Origin: Mucilaginibacter defluvii | GTDB lineage: Bacteria; Bacteroidota; Bacteroidia; Sphingobacteriales; Sphingobacteriaceae | NCBI RefSeq assembly: GCF_039543225.1 | Contig: NZ_BAABJI010000001.1 | Coordinates: 647,193 to 711,192, forward strand | Reading direction: 5' to 3' | Length of the DNA: 64,000 bases | Part shown: positions 28,670-37,800 of the stretch, piece by piece | How positions within the stretch are numbered: the stretch's first letter is position 1 | How the letters are laid out: the number at the start of each line of letters is the position of its first letter | Made by a program: the position numbers and the translations under genes | Notes under the pieces: model-generated | Seen by the model: only the letters and a program-made list of their open reading frames with translations | What the model was told of the DNA's origin: nothing | The model's database searches: none

Positions 28670-29476
28670 TCAGGCAACAGGAATAGGCTGTGATCTGAAA
28701 TCTTTCAGGTTTAAAAAAAAGCCTTTATATGCTGTCAATCCGTTTCTAAACAAACTCCACAATAAAGAGCTTCCCATCTGCGCCAAAGATGAATTGATAT
28801 ATAAATCCTGTCTTTCCAAAGCTTCAGCAAGTGAGCAGCTCGGCGTATCGTCCGTTTCTTCGGACTGCCGGAGCAGGTCGCCAAATTCCTCGGTGACAAA
28901 AGGCAGTTTTGCTACAACATCGTATTTCTTAGAATTAGGTTGTCTGATATTGCCGATGGTGGACAGAATAACCTGACCGGAGTACTGGCTGTTACCATAG
29001 TCCATCCAATATTTAGGGGTATTGAAATAGCTGCTACGGTCACACATCAGAGTTAATATCTCAGCAATGGCAAATCGTGCCTGCACGGTGTCCACGCATG
29101 ATAGATAAATGCAGGCTTCATAATGTTCAGGAGGCCTGCCTGTAACATCTTTCTGAAACCTGACGGTTTCCGCTTTCCAGTTCGTGCCTGACCACCTGTT
29201 AGCACGGTTGATGAGCGCCACAGACTTATATAATCCTGTTTCGCATTCTGCAAATCGCTGCCTGCCTAAATTAGCTGTCGTCACTATATCATCGTCCCAA
29301 AGCCTCACCATCAAACCCGCATGGCCCAGAGCAATCAGGCTATCATTCATTTATATAAGTGCAGTAAGCACTTTAGAGCCTGTACCGCCTGCGCCTATCA
29401 GGTTCACCGTAACAGGGTTGGTTGCATTAATCAGATTGGTATCTGTAAAGTGTACCTTTATTTTTTCGCTGTCCAT
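28670..29476 (-). pseudogene. PRTRC-system ThiF/E1-like gene with an in-frame stop
   Basis: Read from the ATG at 29476, the gene encodes an N-terminal E1-like loop VNLIGAGGTGSKVLTALI. It then meets TAA at 29353-29351 (codon 42) and continues in the same frame from ATG 29350 for 226 more residues (MNDSLIALGHAGL...). The split separates the ATP-binding glycine loop from the rest of the adenylation domain. PRTRC ThiF proteins are normally one chain of roughly this combined size. Expression would need readthrough, or reinitiation at the ATG directly after the stop, and the reinitiated product would lack the glycine loop. It overlaps PRTRC B by 19 nt. Confidence 0.75.
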
Positions 29477-30189
29477 AGGAGTAATTTTTTGATGGTTCTT
29501 TTAGTGACAATCAGGCGGTCTTTCGGAAAATCTTCTCCGTTTTCTATAAGGCTTTTCCATAGGGACACACAGTTACCATTAACAGGATTATGTTCATTCA
29601 CTAAGTGACTGAAATAGCTGTTAAAAAAATAGCCTTCCCATGCTGTTGTAAATTCTTTGAGGGATGCAGTTTTCTTAATGCGCACGTCCACCGTTCCCAT
29701 ACAAACATTTCCATCTGCGTACACATTAAAAAACGGAGCATGATATAACGGTGTACTATCTTTTGGCCGCCTGTTGCTTTTAAGGGCGTAAATGTTAAGA
29801 CTATTTCTGTCGGCAACCCACAGTAGTGCCGGAACGTTTGCCCTGCCATTTGGGATGCCTAAGCCGTCCCTGAAGTAAAAGTTCTGTTGCATTGCTTTTG
29901 TGTACCATACAACGCGGTTAGCGGAAGTGTCCACCTGCAAAATATTTGCGGCCATGATGCCATCAGATTTGAGTACGGGCGTTTCTGTTTCTTTGGCTAC
30001 CCGCAGGGACTGCGCAAGGCGTCCGGCTTCACGAACGGTCAGGGGGTGGGCATTTACGGGCAGGCCATTCCTGTCCATATCAAAACACTCCACGTAACTA
30101 CCTTTTAACAAGTCTTCAGAGCGGTAAAATACCAGTGCTGTTATAGGATGGTACAACGTTCCGAAGGCTGATTTTATATCGTTTTCCAT
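29458..30189 (-). CDS. PRTRC system protein B
   Basis: A 243-aa protein matching PRTRC protein B in size, position (just before the ThiF gene) and motifs such as FYRSEDLLKGSYVECFDM and the Pro/Trp-containing VPALLWVADRN. PRTRC genes form a conserved cluster on plasmids and integrative elements, originally defined by ParB- and ThiF-related members; the molecular role is unknown. It is followed with 19 nt of overlap by the broken ThiF gene. Confidence 0.8.
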   Translation of the reverse strand: MENDIKSAFGTLYHPITALVFYRSEDLLKGSYVECFDMDRNGLPVNAHPLTVREAGRLAQSLRVAKETETPVLKSDGIMAANILQVDTSANRVVWYTKAMQQNFYFRDGLGIPNGRANVPALLWVADRNSLNIYALKSNRRPKDSTPLYHAPFFNVYADGNVCMGTVDVRIKKTASLKEFTTAWEGYFFNSYFSHLVNEHNPVNGNCVSLWKSLIENGEDFPKDRLIVTKRTIKKLLLWTAKK

Positions 30190-30199
30190 AACTCGTCAT

Positions 30200-31120
30200 T
30201 TAATAGTGATACAAAATATACGTGAGGTCATCTATGAGGTTAAACAGGCGGTTTTCAAACTCAAGTGTATCGTCCGGCAACTTATTTCCATTAAACTGTT
30301 TACAGATTACAGGTTCTTCTGTATAGCCATACTCGTTAAACTCGTTATTAACCATTTCCATCAGGCTGTCATAGAGCCACCCTGAACCGTCCGCAAAAAA
30401 AGATACATACTTGTCTATGCTTAGTGTATTCTCTGCTTCCTCATTGTCTTCGTCCTCATCTGTTGTAACTGTATGCCGCACGTTTCTGCAATAGCATTCT
30501 GTTGGATATTGAGTATAAAGGTTAAGGGCCTCTGCTGCCACATCCAAACATTGCCGTTCAAAGTCATTGCGGACTGTAAAATTTTCTACACGGGGTCGTA
30601 ACTGTGATAGACTGGCACGGTTAAAGAGTTTTTGTTCTATCGCTTCACCTATCCATTTGGCTTGCTTTAACTCCCTTTTGTAAATTTCGGTTATGTCGCT
30701 TTCTTCATCTTCATCCACCCAATCAGACAGCATTTCATATTGCCAGTACAGGTAGCTGTCTTCCTGTGTATAGTAGGGAATATCCGCTACATGATACAGG
30801 TACGCACATACAGAAGTCAAGAGGTGGGCTGCATGCTTATATGATTTGTGGTGCAGCATCCTGTAAAGTGGTACTACGGGAATATAATACAGGTTTCTTC
30901 CGGTATCGCAACGTTCTTCCGTCTCAATAAAAATCTTGTTTTCGGTTTGTATAAGTCCTATGTTATCCCAATCCCTGACTTTAGCTTTCAGTTGTATTTG
31001 CAAATCCCAAAGCGCAAGTGTTACGTTGTAAGGAAAATTGTAGTCATGGGTCGGCATTGGTTCAATGCCATAATGCCTTGTCAGTTGGGCAAGGGACTTA
31101 TAAAAAGTCCCTGCCTCCAT
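30200..31120 (-). CDS. PRTRC-cluster protein (possible protein F), start uncertain
   Basis: A protein of about 306 aa when started at MEAGTFYKSL. The frame stays open to 31354, but that N-terminal stretch (MDYATTYHSRNG...) is low-complexity and lies over a better small frame at 31171-31347, so it is probably not translated from there. Sequence just before MEAG (FLKTRFLPKLKLTAQ) looks protein-like, so the real start may be a TTG/GTG near 31200 or a frameshift from the small ORF. It is acidic in the middle (DEDEDNEEAE). Size and position between PRTRC C and B suggest protein F, but this is not certain. Confidence 0.55.
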   Translation of the reverse strand: MEAGTFYKSLAQLTRHYGIEPMPTHDYNFPYNVTLALWDLQIQLKAKVRDWDNIGLIQTENKIFIETEERCDTGRNLYYIPVVPLYRMLHHKSYKHAAHLLTSVCAYLYHVADIPYYTQEDSYLYWQYEMLSDWVDEDEESDITEIYKRELKQAKWIGEAIEQKLFNRASLSQLRPRVENFTVRNDFERQCLDVAAEALNLYTQYPTECYCRNVRHTVTTDEDEDNEEAENTLSIDKYVSFFADGSGWLYDSLMEMVNNEFNEYGYTEEPVICKQFNGNKLPDDTLEFENRLFNLIDDLTYILYHY

Positions 31121-31170
31121 AACTGGTAATTCCTGTGCAGTCAATTTTAATTTAGGCAAAAAGCGTGTTT

Positions 31171-31347
31171 TTAAAAAAGCATCGGCAGTTGAGATACCGG
31201 CACCGCTTTTTTGCTGTCTTTTTGTATTTCTGCGGCATCTTTTGGCCTGTTCATCCAATCGGTGAACTTGGCTAACTGCTCGTAAAGTTCCCGCTGTTTC
31301 GGTGCTGCCAGCGGTTTGACCATTCCTGCTATGATATGTGGTTGCAT
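31171..31347 (-). CDS. Small 58-aa ORF overlapping the next gene's 5' region
   Basis: An ATG at 31347 opens a frame starting MQPHIIAGMVKPLAAPKQ, with natural-looking composition (basic, then acidic helix), ending at TAA within the run CTTTTTTAAAAAC. The following gene continues in the -1 frame across that T6A5 run. It is either a short independent gene overlapping the next, or the true N-terminus of the next protein joined by slippage at the run. Confidence 0.5.
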   Translation of the reverse strand: MQPHIIAGMVKPLAAPKQRELYEQLAKFTDWMNRPKDAAEIQKDSKKAVPVSQLPMLF

Positions 31348-31371
31348 AATCCATTGCTTTAGAATTTATAG

Positions 31372-31590
31372 TTATCCCTTTGTACCCATCGCACTTTCAA
31401 ATACATATTGTACCGTATCATCCTTAATAACTGGTGCAGATACCTTTGATGTGGTTAGGATGGGGTATGTATTTGCGTAAAAGTTCATCACTGAATCAAC
31501 ACTCCATTTTGGCTCAGGGTCGGTTAAACGGACTTCCTGACCTTTGTCTTTCAGCACGAATACGCGCTCTAATTGTGTGGCTAATAACAT
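31372..31590 (-). CDS. PRTRC system protein C
   Basis: A 72-aa protein with the family's typical start (LERVFVLKDKGQEVRLTDP) and the pattern SVDSVMNFYANTYPILTTS. It lies 21 nt after PRTRC E, in the usual order E-C-(F)-B-ThiF. No catalytic residues are evident; the molecular role is unknown. Confidence 0.85.
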   Translation of the reverse strand: MLLATQLERVFVLKDKGQEVRLTDPEPKWSVDSVMNFYANTYPILTTSKVSAPVIKDDTVQYVFESAMGTKG

Positions 31591-31611
31591 TGTAATAATT
31601 TTTAAGGTTTA

Positions 31612-32244
31612 TCATTCTTGTTCTTCTTCGTTCCAATCTTCTTCCTCTTGGTAGTCAGTCCCGTCATGATCTTCGGCAGGCGTATTGTCCGGCGCCTGTG
31701 TCGTTACTTTTTCTTCGGGTACTGATACACTGCCGAAAAGGTCGGGCGCAAATTTTTGAGATAAGGAAGATTTACGTTTTTGTATAGCTTCCGCATTTTC
31801 GGGGAAAAGTGCAGTGTCAGGGACTTTCATCCATGCGTCTTTGTATTTACCTTCCTTTTCCAGTTCGTCCACTTTTTGCATGGCTTCTTTATACTTCTTT
31901 TCTTTTTCGTCTTTAGCCCTCTTTTCTTTATCGGCTTTATCCCTTTCTATTGCCGATTGTTTTTTGGCTTCCTCCAGTTGTTTCATAAATGCTTCCATGT
32001 TGTCGATGAGGCCGGAGGCTGCTTCAATAGGTTTAGCTACTTTGTCAAAAAATTCACTATCCAAATCGGTAGCTGTTCCCCGATAATTAAAAGGTATTAT
32101 CTGAAATTTGGCGTTGTCGCTACAATGTTCATTTATCGGCAACATGGAAACAATCAGATTTTCACCTGCGCCTTTACTGATGGTTAGTTGCAGGTCACCG
32201 GAAAAATTGATGCCCGCTATCTGTGAAAAAAAGTTGGTGTTCAT
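31612..32244 (-). CDS. PRTRC system protein E
   Basis: A 210-aa protein. Residues 1-70 form a conserved globular N-domain (MNTNFFSQIAGINFSGDLQLTI). Then comes a long charged coiled coil (about 80-135, rich in Lys/Glu/Ala) and a highly acidic tail ending in EEEDWNEEEQE. This layout matches PRTRC protein E. It starts 3 nt after the preceding small gene's stop, so it is part of one operon. Confidence 0.8.
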   Translation of the reverse strand: MNTNFFSQIAGINFSGDLQLTISKGAGENLIVSMLPINEHCSDNAKFQIIPFNYRGTATDLDSEFFDKVAKPIEAASGLIDNMEAFMKQLEEAKKQSAIERDKADKEKRAKDEKEKKYKEAMQKVDELEKEGKYKDAWMKVPDTALFPENAEAIQKRKSSLSQKFAPDLFGSVSVPEEKVTTQAPDNTPAEDHDGTDYQEEEDWNEEEQE

Positions 32245-32247
32245 AAT

Positions 32248-32451
32248 CTAATGTTTTATGTTTTCTAATGCTTTTAATTTTTCATACAGGTCATTCCAGT
32301 ATGCCTGTCTTGCTCTGTCCCAAATTTTTGCGGCAGGGCTTGGATTTACATGATTGAAATATTTGAACCTGTCTGCCTGCCGGATGGCTGCATTCAGGTC
32401 TGTTACCTTAATGTTTTTACCATCCATATCTTTAATGATTAGCTTATCCAT
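32248..32451 (-). CDS. Small PRTRC-associated protein
   Basis: A 67-aa basic protein (MDKLIIKDMDGKNIKV), with an aromatic C-terminal helix (KIWDRARQAYWNDLYEKL). The start at 32451 avoids overlap with the upstream gene; an alternative ATG at 32472 would overlap it by 11 nt and add seven residues. It lies 3 nt before protein E. Such small proteins accompany PRTRC clusters in Bacteroidota; the function is unknown. Confidence 0.6.
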   Translation of the reverse strand: MDKLIIKDMDGKNIKVTDLNAAIRQADRFKYFNHVNPSPAAKIWDRARQAYWNDLYEKLKALENIKH

Positions 32452-32461
32452 GCCGTAAACT

Positions 32462-32848
32462 TCAGTTATCAAAAAATAGCTGTATAGCCTGTACCAGTTT
32501 TATGTTAGGTTCTTTACGGGTTGTTATGTAATGATTCATGTACTGTATCATAAAGGCACCATTATAGAAATCAAATAGGTTGTCAGCAAATGCGGTGCTG
32601 TTGCGGTACAATTCTTCGCGGTGTTTTTCGATGGACTTTTTGATTTCCTGCGCAATGTTTAACCAGCTATCAAAAGTGAAAAAGGAACCTTTCCACGCTT
32701 CACGGTATTTTGCCTGATCTTCGGAAAGTGAGTCGGCGATATTTTCTACATATTGAATTATGTTTGGAATCTCATTTTTAAAAAGCTGGTGAAAAAGTTT
32801 TGCTTTAGCATGATTATCGAGATTTTCTAAAGTTTGCATAACATTCAT
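32462..32848 (-). CDS. Hypothetical protein of the PRTRC operon
   Basis: A 128-aa helical protein (MNVMQTLENLDNHAKAKLF), with no signal peptide or catalytic motif. It lies 45 nt after the DUF932 gene and before the small PRTRC-associated gene on the same strand, so it is probably co-transcribed. Confidence 0.6.
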   Translation of the reverse strand: MNVMQTLENLDNHAKAKLFHQLFKNEIPNIIQYVENIADSLSEDQAKYREAWKGSFFTFDSWLNIAQEIKKSIEKHREELYRNSTAFADNLFDFYNGAFMIQYMNHYITTRKEPNIKLVQAIQLFFDN

Positions 32849-32893
32849 TTTAGAGGTGATAAATGCAGGGGCAGTAATGCCCCTGCTATTGAC

Positions 32894-33934
32894 TTAATTA
32901 AGGGTCAGTGCATCGGCTCCATACTTGGCGAATGCTTCGCACAGGTCAAACGCTACCTGCGTTTTGCGCTGCGCCTGTCCACCATAGAACAGGTTTTCCA
33001 TTTTGGCTTCCGCATTTGCGTAATCTTTCACATTCTGGTAATACCCTGTGATGGCATTGTAAGCACCAAACACAGTTCCTTTGGTGGTATCTAACTGCTG
33101 CGTTTCATTGTACAGCGCATATTGGAAGGCATTATTAACCATGTTGGTAAAGCGGCTGGATAAATCCTGCTCCCTGCCATCTTTGATAATATCCAATGTT
33201 TCTTTGTTGGGTGCGAAAACCATCTGAATAAGGCGGTGTACTTCCTTATCTGTGATGCGAACCTTTGACCATTGGTTAAAGGCTTGTTCCAGTTCATCGG
33301 AAAGGCGGTTGGTAATGCCCATCATTTTGTGGGCTTCTTTTAACTTTTCACCTGCGCTTGCAGTATGTTTGATGCGAATAGCGTTCTGTTTATTTCGCAT
33401 AGCAGCTGATAAAGTATTGGCGCATACAATGCGAATAGGTGTAAACGCTGCGGTAATACTTCCGCTTCCATCGTGTGAGGTGGTTAAAAAGATATACTTT
33501 TCTATGAGGTCGTTGTTACCAACTTTGATATAACCCGGTAATTTGGCGGTAATAAAAATGGTTTCACCTTTGCCTAATGCTCCTGCAGTCTCGTATAACA
33601 TCCCTTCCTGTCCACCTACAATAGCGTCGAAAAATGCGAATGCTTCAGTGTTTTGCACAACGGCGTAGTCCTTGCCCAACTTATCGCCCAATATGGCATG
33701 GTTGTCATCGCGGTAAGTAAAGAAGCTGTTATCAGATATGATGCTGCTGCCGTCCGGTAGTGCGTGGGTGTTAGGTGCCTTAATAACGGAGTAGTCCAAA
33801 CCTGCAAACTGTATCGCTTCCGCACTGGTCGGATAATCCTTAACAATTTGGCCTAACCCATGCCATGCCTGCTCCTGTACGCTGAAAAAGCTGTGCTGTC
33901 CTGTAATGCTGTTGAAATTGATATTGTGTGCCAT
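32894..33934 (-). CDS. DUF932 phage/plasmid-like protein
   Basis: A 346-aa protein with DUF932 hallmarks: QEQAWHGLGQIVKDYPTSAEAI near the N-terminus, FFTYRDDNHAILGDKLGKDY, and FTPIRIVCANTLSAAM in the middle. DUF932 proteins occur on phages, plasmids and integrative elements, often near SSB and replication genes; the activity is unknown. It lies 53 nt downstream of ssb. Confidence 0.85.
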   Translation of the reverse strand: MAHNINFNSITGQHSFFSVQEQAWHGLGQIVKDYPTSAEAIQFAGLDYSVIKAPNTHALPDGSSIISDNSFFTYRDDNHAILGDKLGKDYAVVQNTEAFAFFDAIVGGQEGMLYETAGALGKGETIFITAKLPGYIKVGNNDLIEKYIFLTTSHDGSGSITAAFTPIRIVCANTLSAAMRNKQNAIRIKHTASAGEKLKEAHKMMGITNRLSDELEQAFNQWSKVRITDKEVHRLIQMVFAPNKETLDIIKDGREQDLSSRFTNMVNNAFQYALYNETQQLDTTKGTVFGAYNAITGYYQNVKDYANAEAKMENLFYGGQAQRKTQVAFDLCEAFAKYGADALTLN

Positions 33935-33987
33935 GATAATTTGATTTTAATTGTGTTTTACTGTTAATCCTGTTTTTCTGTGGTCTG

Positions 33988-34365
33988 TTAGAACGGTAGG
34001 TCATCGTCTGCCGGAACGTCTACTCCCTCGGCAGGTGCTGCAATGGCGGGTTTTGCGCTGTGGAATTTGATATTGCGAACATTCAGGGTTAACGCTGCCT
34101 GTGGGTCGCCTTGCTTATTGGTGTAGGCTTCCGTACCGATTGCGCCCGTAAGCTCTACTACTGTGCCTTTAGTCAGGTACGGGGCTACCTTGTCCGTAAT
34201 CCAATACGCACACCGGATAAATTGGGTGTTCTGCTTTACTTCTCCTGTTGCCTTTACCTTGTACGGGTCGTTTACCGCTACGTTGAAGTTGACAACCTTT
34301 TTGTCTGTTTTCGTGGTGCGGGTAACTGCATTGGCCGTTACTCTCGCTGTTGTGGTGATGTTCAT
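33988..34365 (-). CDS. ssb: Single-stranded DNA-binding protein
   Basis: A 125-aa OB-fold SSB. The N-terminal strand TTARVTANAVTRTTKTDKK, the segment FIRCAYWITDKVAPYLTKG and the acidic tail DDDLPF, which is the protein-recruiting tip of SSBs, are all present. It is the first gene of the minus-strand PRTRC block and probably supports replication or transfer of the element. Confidence 0.9.
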   Translation of the reverse strand: MNITTTARVTANAVTRTTKTDKKVVNFNVAVNDPYKVKATGEVKQNTQFIRCAYWITDKVAPYLTKGTVVELTGAIGTEAYTNKQGDPQAALTLNVRNIKFHSAKPAIAAPAEGVDVPADDDLPF

Positions 34366-34474
34366 ACACTTCCTTTTTATGAATAAATAATTTGTTGTTT
34401 ACTTATCCTTTCCTCCGCCTGCTCTTAAAAAACTTTTTCCCAAAAGAAAAAACGGAAAAAAAGAAAGCACAGGA

Positions 34475-34594
34475 AGTGTATTCCCGGCGGCTGCCAAAAG
34501 GAAACGGAATAAGTCCCGCAGGGTGGCGCAGTGAGGAACGAGCGGCGTCATTATGCCGTAGTCTTTTGGCTGCCGATGAGAGGGAATACAAACT
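34475..34594. repeat. Large imperfect inverted repeat in the ssb upstream region
   Basis: The arms tgtattccc/gggaataca (34477-34485 and 34582-34590) and cggctgccaaaag/cttttggctgccg (34488-34500 and 34563-34575, one mismatch) enclose a smaller cggc/gccg stem. Poly-A and poly-T stretches outside the arms can extend the pairing. It could be an RNA leader, a terminator region or an origin-type structure. The whole 34366-34883 gap has no supported gene. Confidence 0.45.
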
Positions 34595-34670
34595 TCGCTG
34601 CCCTTTTTATCCGTTTTCGATGGGAAAAGGACACTTATCAATTAAAGACATTCAATGGAGATAGAATACA

Positions 34671-34691
34671 GCTAACGCGGGACCCGTTAGC
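34671..34691. repeat. Perfect 7-bp palindrome
   Basis: The arms gctaacg/cgttagc have a 7-nt loop. It lies between the large inverted repeat and the 18-bp direct repeat, about 190 nt before the 1605-aa gene. It could be an operator or terminator; no T-run follows. Confidence 0.4.
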
Positions 34692-34742
34692 GATTGCAGC
34701 GGATAGCCCGCAGCGAAGCGAGGACTTGCAGCGTAAAGCGTG

Positions 34743-34760
34743 GGCCGCAGGCAACGGCAC
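34743..34760 (+). repeat. 18-bp direct repeat, left copy
   Basis: GGCCGCAGGCAACGGCAC recurs exactly at 41130-41147, on the other side of the two-gene ATPase/PRTase-phosphorylase cassette. The neighbouring aaacggcg motif also occurs at both ends. Confidence 0.75.
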
Positions 34761-34883
34761 AAGAGAGCCCTTAAACGGCGATGCGCTATATTAAATAACA
34801 AACCTTATTATAAATTGAAAATAAAAAGTAGCTTTATTCGGCCTGAGTGTTTTAACTGCCATATTATAAAGACCTAAACACAA

Positions 34884-37800
34884 ATGAAATTTGAATTCAA
34901 GATAAAATTTGCTGAAAAAGATATAGATCAGTTCATCACCACCCTATACAACGCCTATAGATCGAATTCCAAAGACGAATATTTATTTGATCTCACGGAA
35001 ATTGAATATATGGCAAGCCAGGAGTTACTTGTATTTTCTGCTATCGTAAAGCTATTTACTCTTGGTGGGATAAACTTTCGAGTGCAATTTTTAAAAAAAG
35101 GTATTTCTACTAATGATATAAATGCACGTTCAAAAAGACAGCTAATCCAAATATGGGAAGTATGGAAAATATATCAATTGGTTCCAATGACTGATTTGCC
35201 GAAACGATTCGATATCGACGGTAATACAATACAGCGTTTCAAAAAACAAATTAACTATAATCCTATTGCTTCAGAGATATTTAATCGTTTTGGTGTAACA
35301 CCTTTTATGCAGCTTGACTATGTAACTAACTATACTCAAAATGATATAGGTACTATTGTTGAGCCAATTTATGATTTGAACGCTGCAATAGTATTATTGC
35401 TTAAAGAGCAACATTGTTATCATCCTTTTGCAAGTAAGGCTTTGAGCGGCATTATAACTGAAGAATTGTTTTTAAATTTTCTCGACCATTCTTCAAAATC
35501 ATCCTTCAAAGGATTGCCGAACCTTGCGTTTATGAGCATTTCGATTCAGACTAAACTTGATGAGAAAATTACTACTATTACTAATGTTCAACAAATTAAA
35601 AAGCGAAATTTCGAGGAGGAGCTATTGCCTGAAAGCAAAAACTTTTATTATGATAGTACTCGGGCTGTTTACAAGAACTTTCCATATATACAATTTTCAT
35701 TTTTAGATTTTGGGGAAGGTATTGTCCATACATTAAGCGAACAATTTAAAGCCGTTAACCTAAAACCAGAGAGCACACCAGATGATATATTGCGATTTGC
35801 ATTCGGCCATACATCATCCAGGCATCCAATTAATCCTAAGTTTGATCAGGAAAATTTTATTCCACGTGGACTTTTTGATGCTATAAGTATCGTCAAACGA
35901 TATAGAGGACTGATGATTGTCCGGAGCAATGAGGCGAGGATAATTTATGATTATTCAGACCTTACACACCCTGTAGAAGGAACTGCTTTTTCGGAAGACC
36001 AAGATTACAATTTTCCTGGAACACTAATCAGCATTTATATTCCAGCTTTGGAAGATACTTCAAGATTCAATAAAGCTGTCATTAAGCCGGAAATCAACTT
36101 TTTCAAAATTGCGGGTGTGCAAACCCGTTACCTGAATATTAATAAAATAGTGGACGTATACGGCGAACCAAAGCATAACATCTATAATAAGCTATTCAAA
36201 AATCTAAGGCAAGTACTGAAAGCAACACAACCTACGCGACATTTTCTAAATTGTGAGGGAAGTAATTTTATCGATAAAAGGTTGCTAAAAAAAGTAATGT
36301 TTTATTTAACCGCAGATTATGATATTAACTATAATAATAACGTAATAATTTTCGGGCTTGATGACGACGCACTGGTACAGGAAATTGAAAATGAGCTATT
36401 GAATTTGAGTAGCGAGATTAAAGATTTCAAAATTCATCCGCTACCAATCATAAATTATGATTATGAAAAAAAAGCGCCAAGCATTAAATGGCTGGGTGTG
36501 TTTAACATTTCGGATCAGGAGAAACTAAATGATTTATTATTTGAGGAGTTTTCGTTGGCCAAGAGCGACTTTAAAGAGCCACACAATATTGTGGGGCATC
36601 TAAACGAGTTTGATGCCTATGGTAACCTAAAAAGTTATTTTCCTGATGGCGCCTTGATAGACAACTTTTTCCTTGAGCAGAGGAATAAGCTGTGTGCTGA
36701 TCAGATCAACCGACTGATTCTGAAACACAATTGCTTAAGCGAATGCGATGACAAATCAATATTTCTGTGTAATGGGAATTATTATCAATACAAATATGTC
36801 GAGTTAACAAATTTACTTAATGATAAAACGGACTGTGGCATCTGCGCCCGCATGCTATTTAATAATTTGAGGCTATGTTTTGATATATCAAAATGCAAGT
36901 TTATCGGAGTAACAACAAAAAGTCAGAAGATCTTAAAGTCATTAGAAGAACAGCGCCTGATTGCAACAGAGAATTTTATCATTTTTGATAGTTATCATTC
37001 TTTTGAAACTGAGGGCACTTGGGAGATTTTTAATGATACTGATTTTCAATATATCTTAATTTGTGATGTTATAGCTACCGGCTATTTGACGGTACGTTTA
37101 AATAAAAAACTAAGTTCACTGGGCACAAGACTTGCAGGTGTTGCAGTACTTGTTGATACTATAAATCCAGGATTCAGTGGTTCTTCAATCAAGGGAAACG
37201 CATTGCCTTCAATTACTTCTATCACAAAGTTTGAGATTGAAAGATTTCTAAAGGATGATGTTTCAATCGAATTACAAAAACGTGAAATCATCAGGACGAA
37301 CATTCATACTAATGTTCCGATTACTTTAAGTATAGATCAAACCAGGTATGATAATTCAATTTTGTTTGATTCAAACGTTAGGTATAACCAGCAGACGCAG
37401 GAGATAATAGTTGATAATCGTTTCCTGGACTGGGTTTCACCTAAAGACATCTCTGTGGGATATCTTAAGTATAACAATGTTATACATCCATACTTTTTCA
37501 ATACTACAGGCATCTTTCAACGTATGGATCATTACCATTTTGAAGAAGTTTTTGCCAGGCTTAATAAAGACTATTTATATAACACACCGATAAAGCTTTT
37601 TTATCCGAGGAAATCAGGAGTTGAAACAGTGAACCTGGATAAAATAAAAATGGCCTTAAAGAATTATAACATCGAAGACATAGTGGTGGAGCGAATCGGA
37701 ACAACGGAAGGTTGGAGATTCCCACACAGCAGTAATTTTTTAAGTTCCAAAATTGACCGGAACGTTTGTCTTATTCTCGATGATGGCTCATGCACCGGGG

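Noticed and set aside
30200..31354. Full 384-aa reading of the PRTRC gene from 31354
   Set aside because: The first ~50 residues lie in the shadow of a better small frame; a shorter start or a frameshift is more plausible.
23158..34365. Complete conjugative transposon
   Set aside because: Only mobilisation and PRTRC genes are present; no TraA-TraQ-type secretion genes and no integrase are visible in the window.
34399..34794. Several 60-90-aa open frames between ssb and the cassette
   Set aside because: They overlap each other on both strands across inverted repeats and have unnatural composition.
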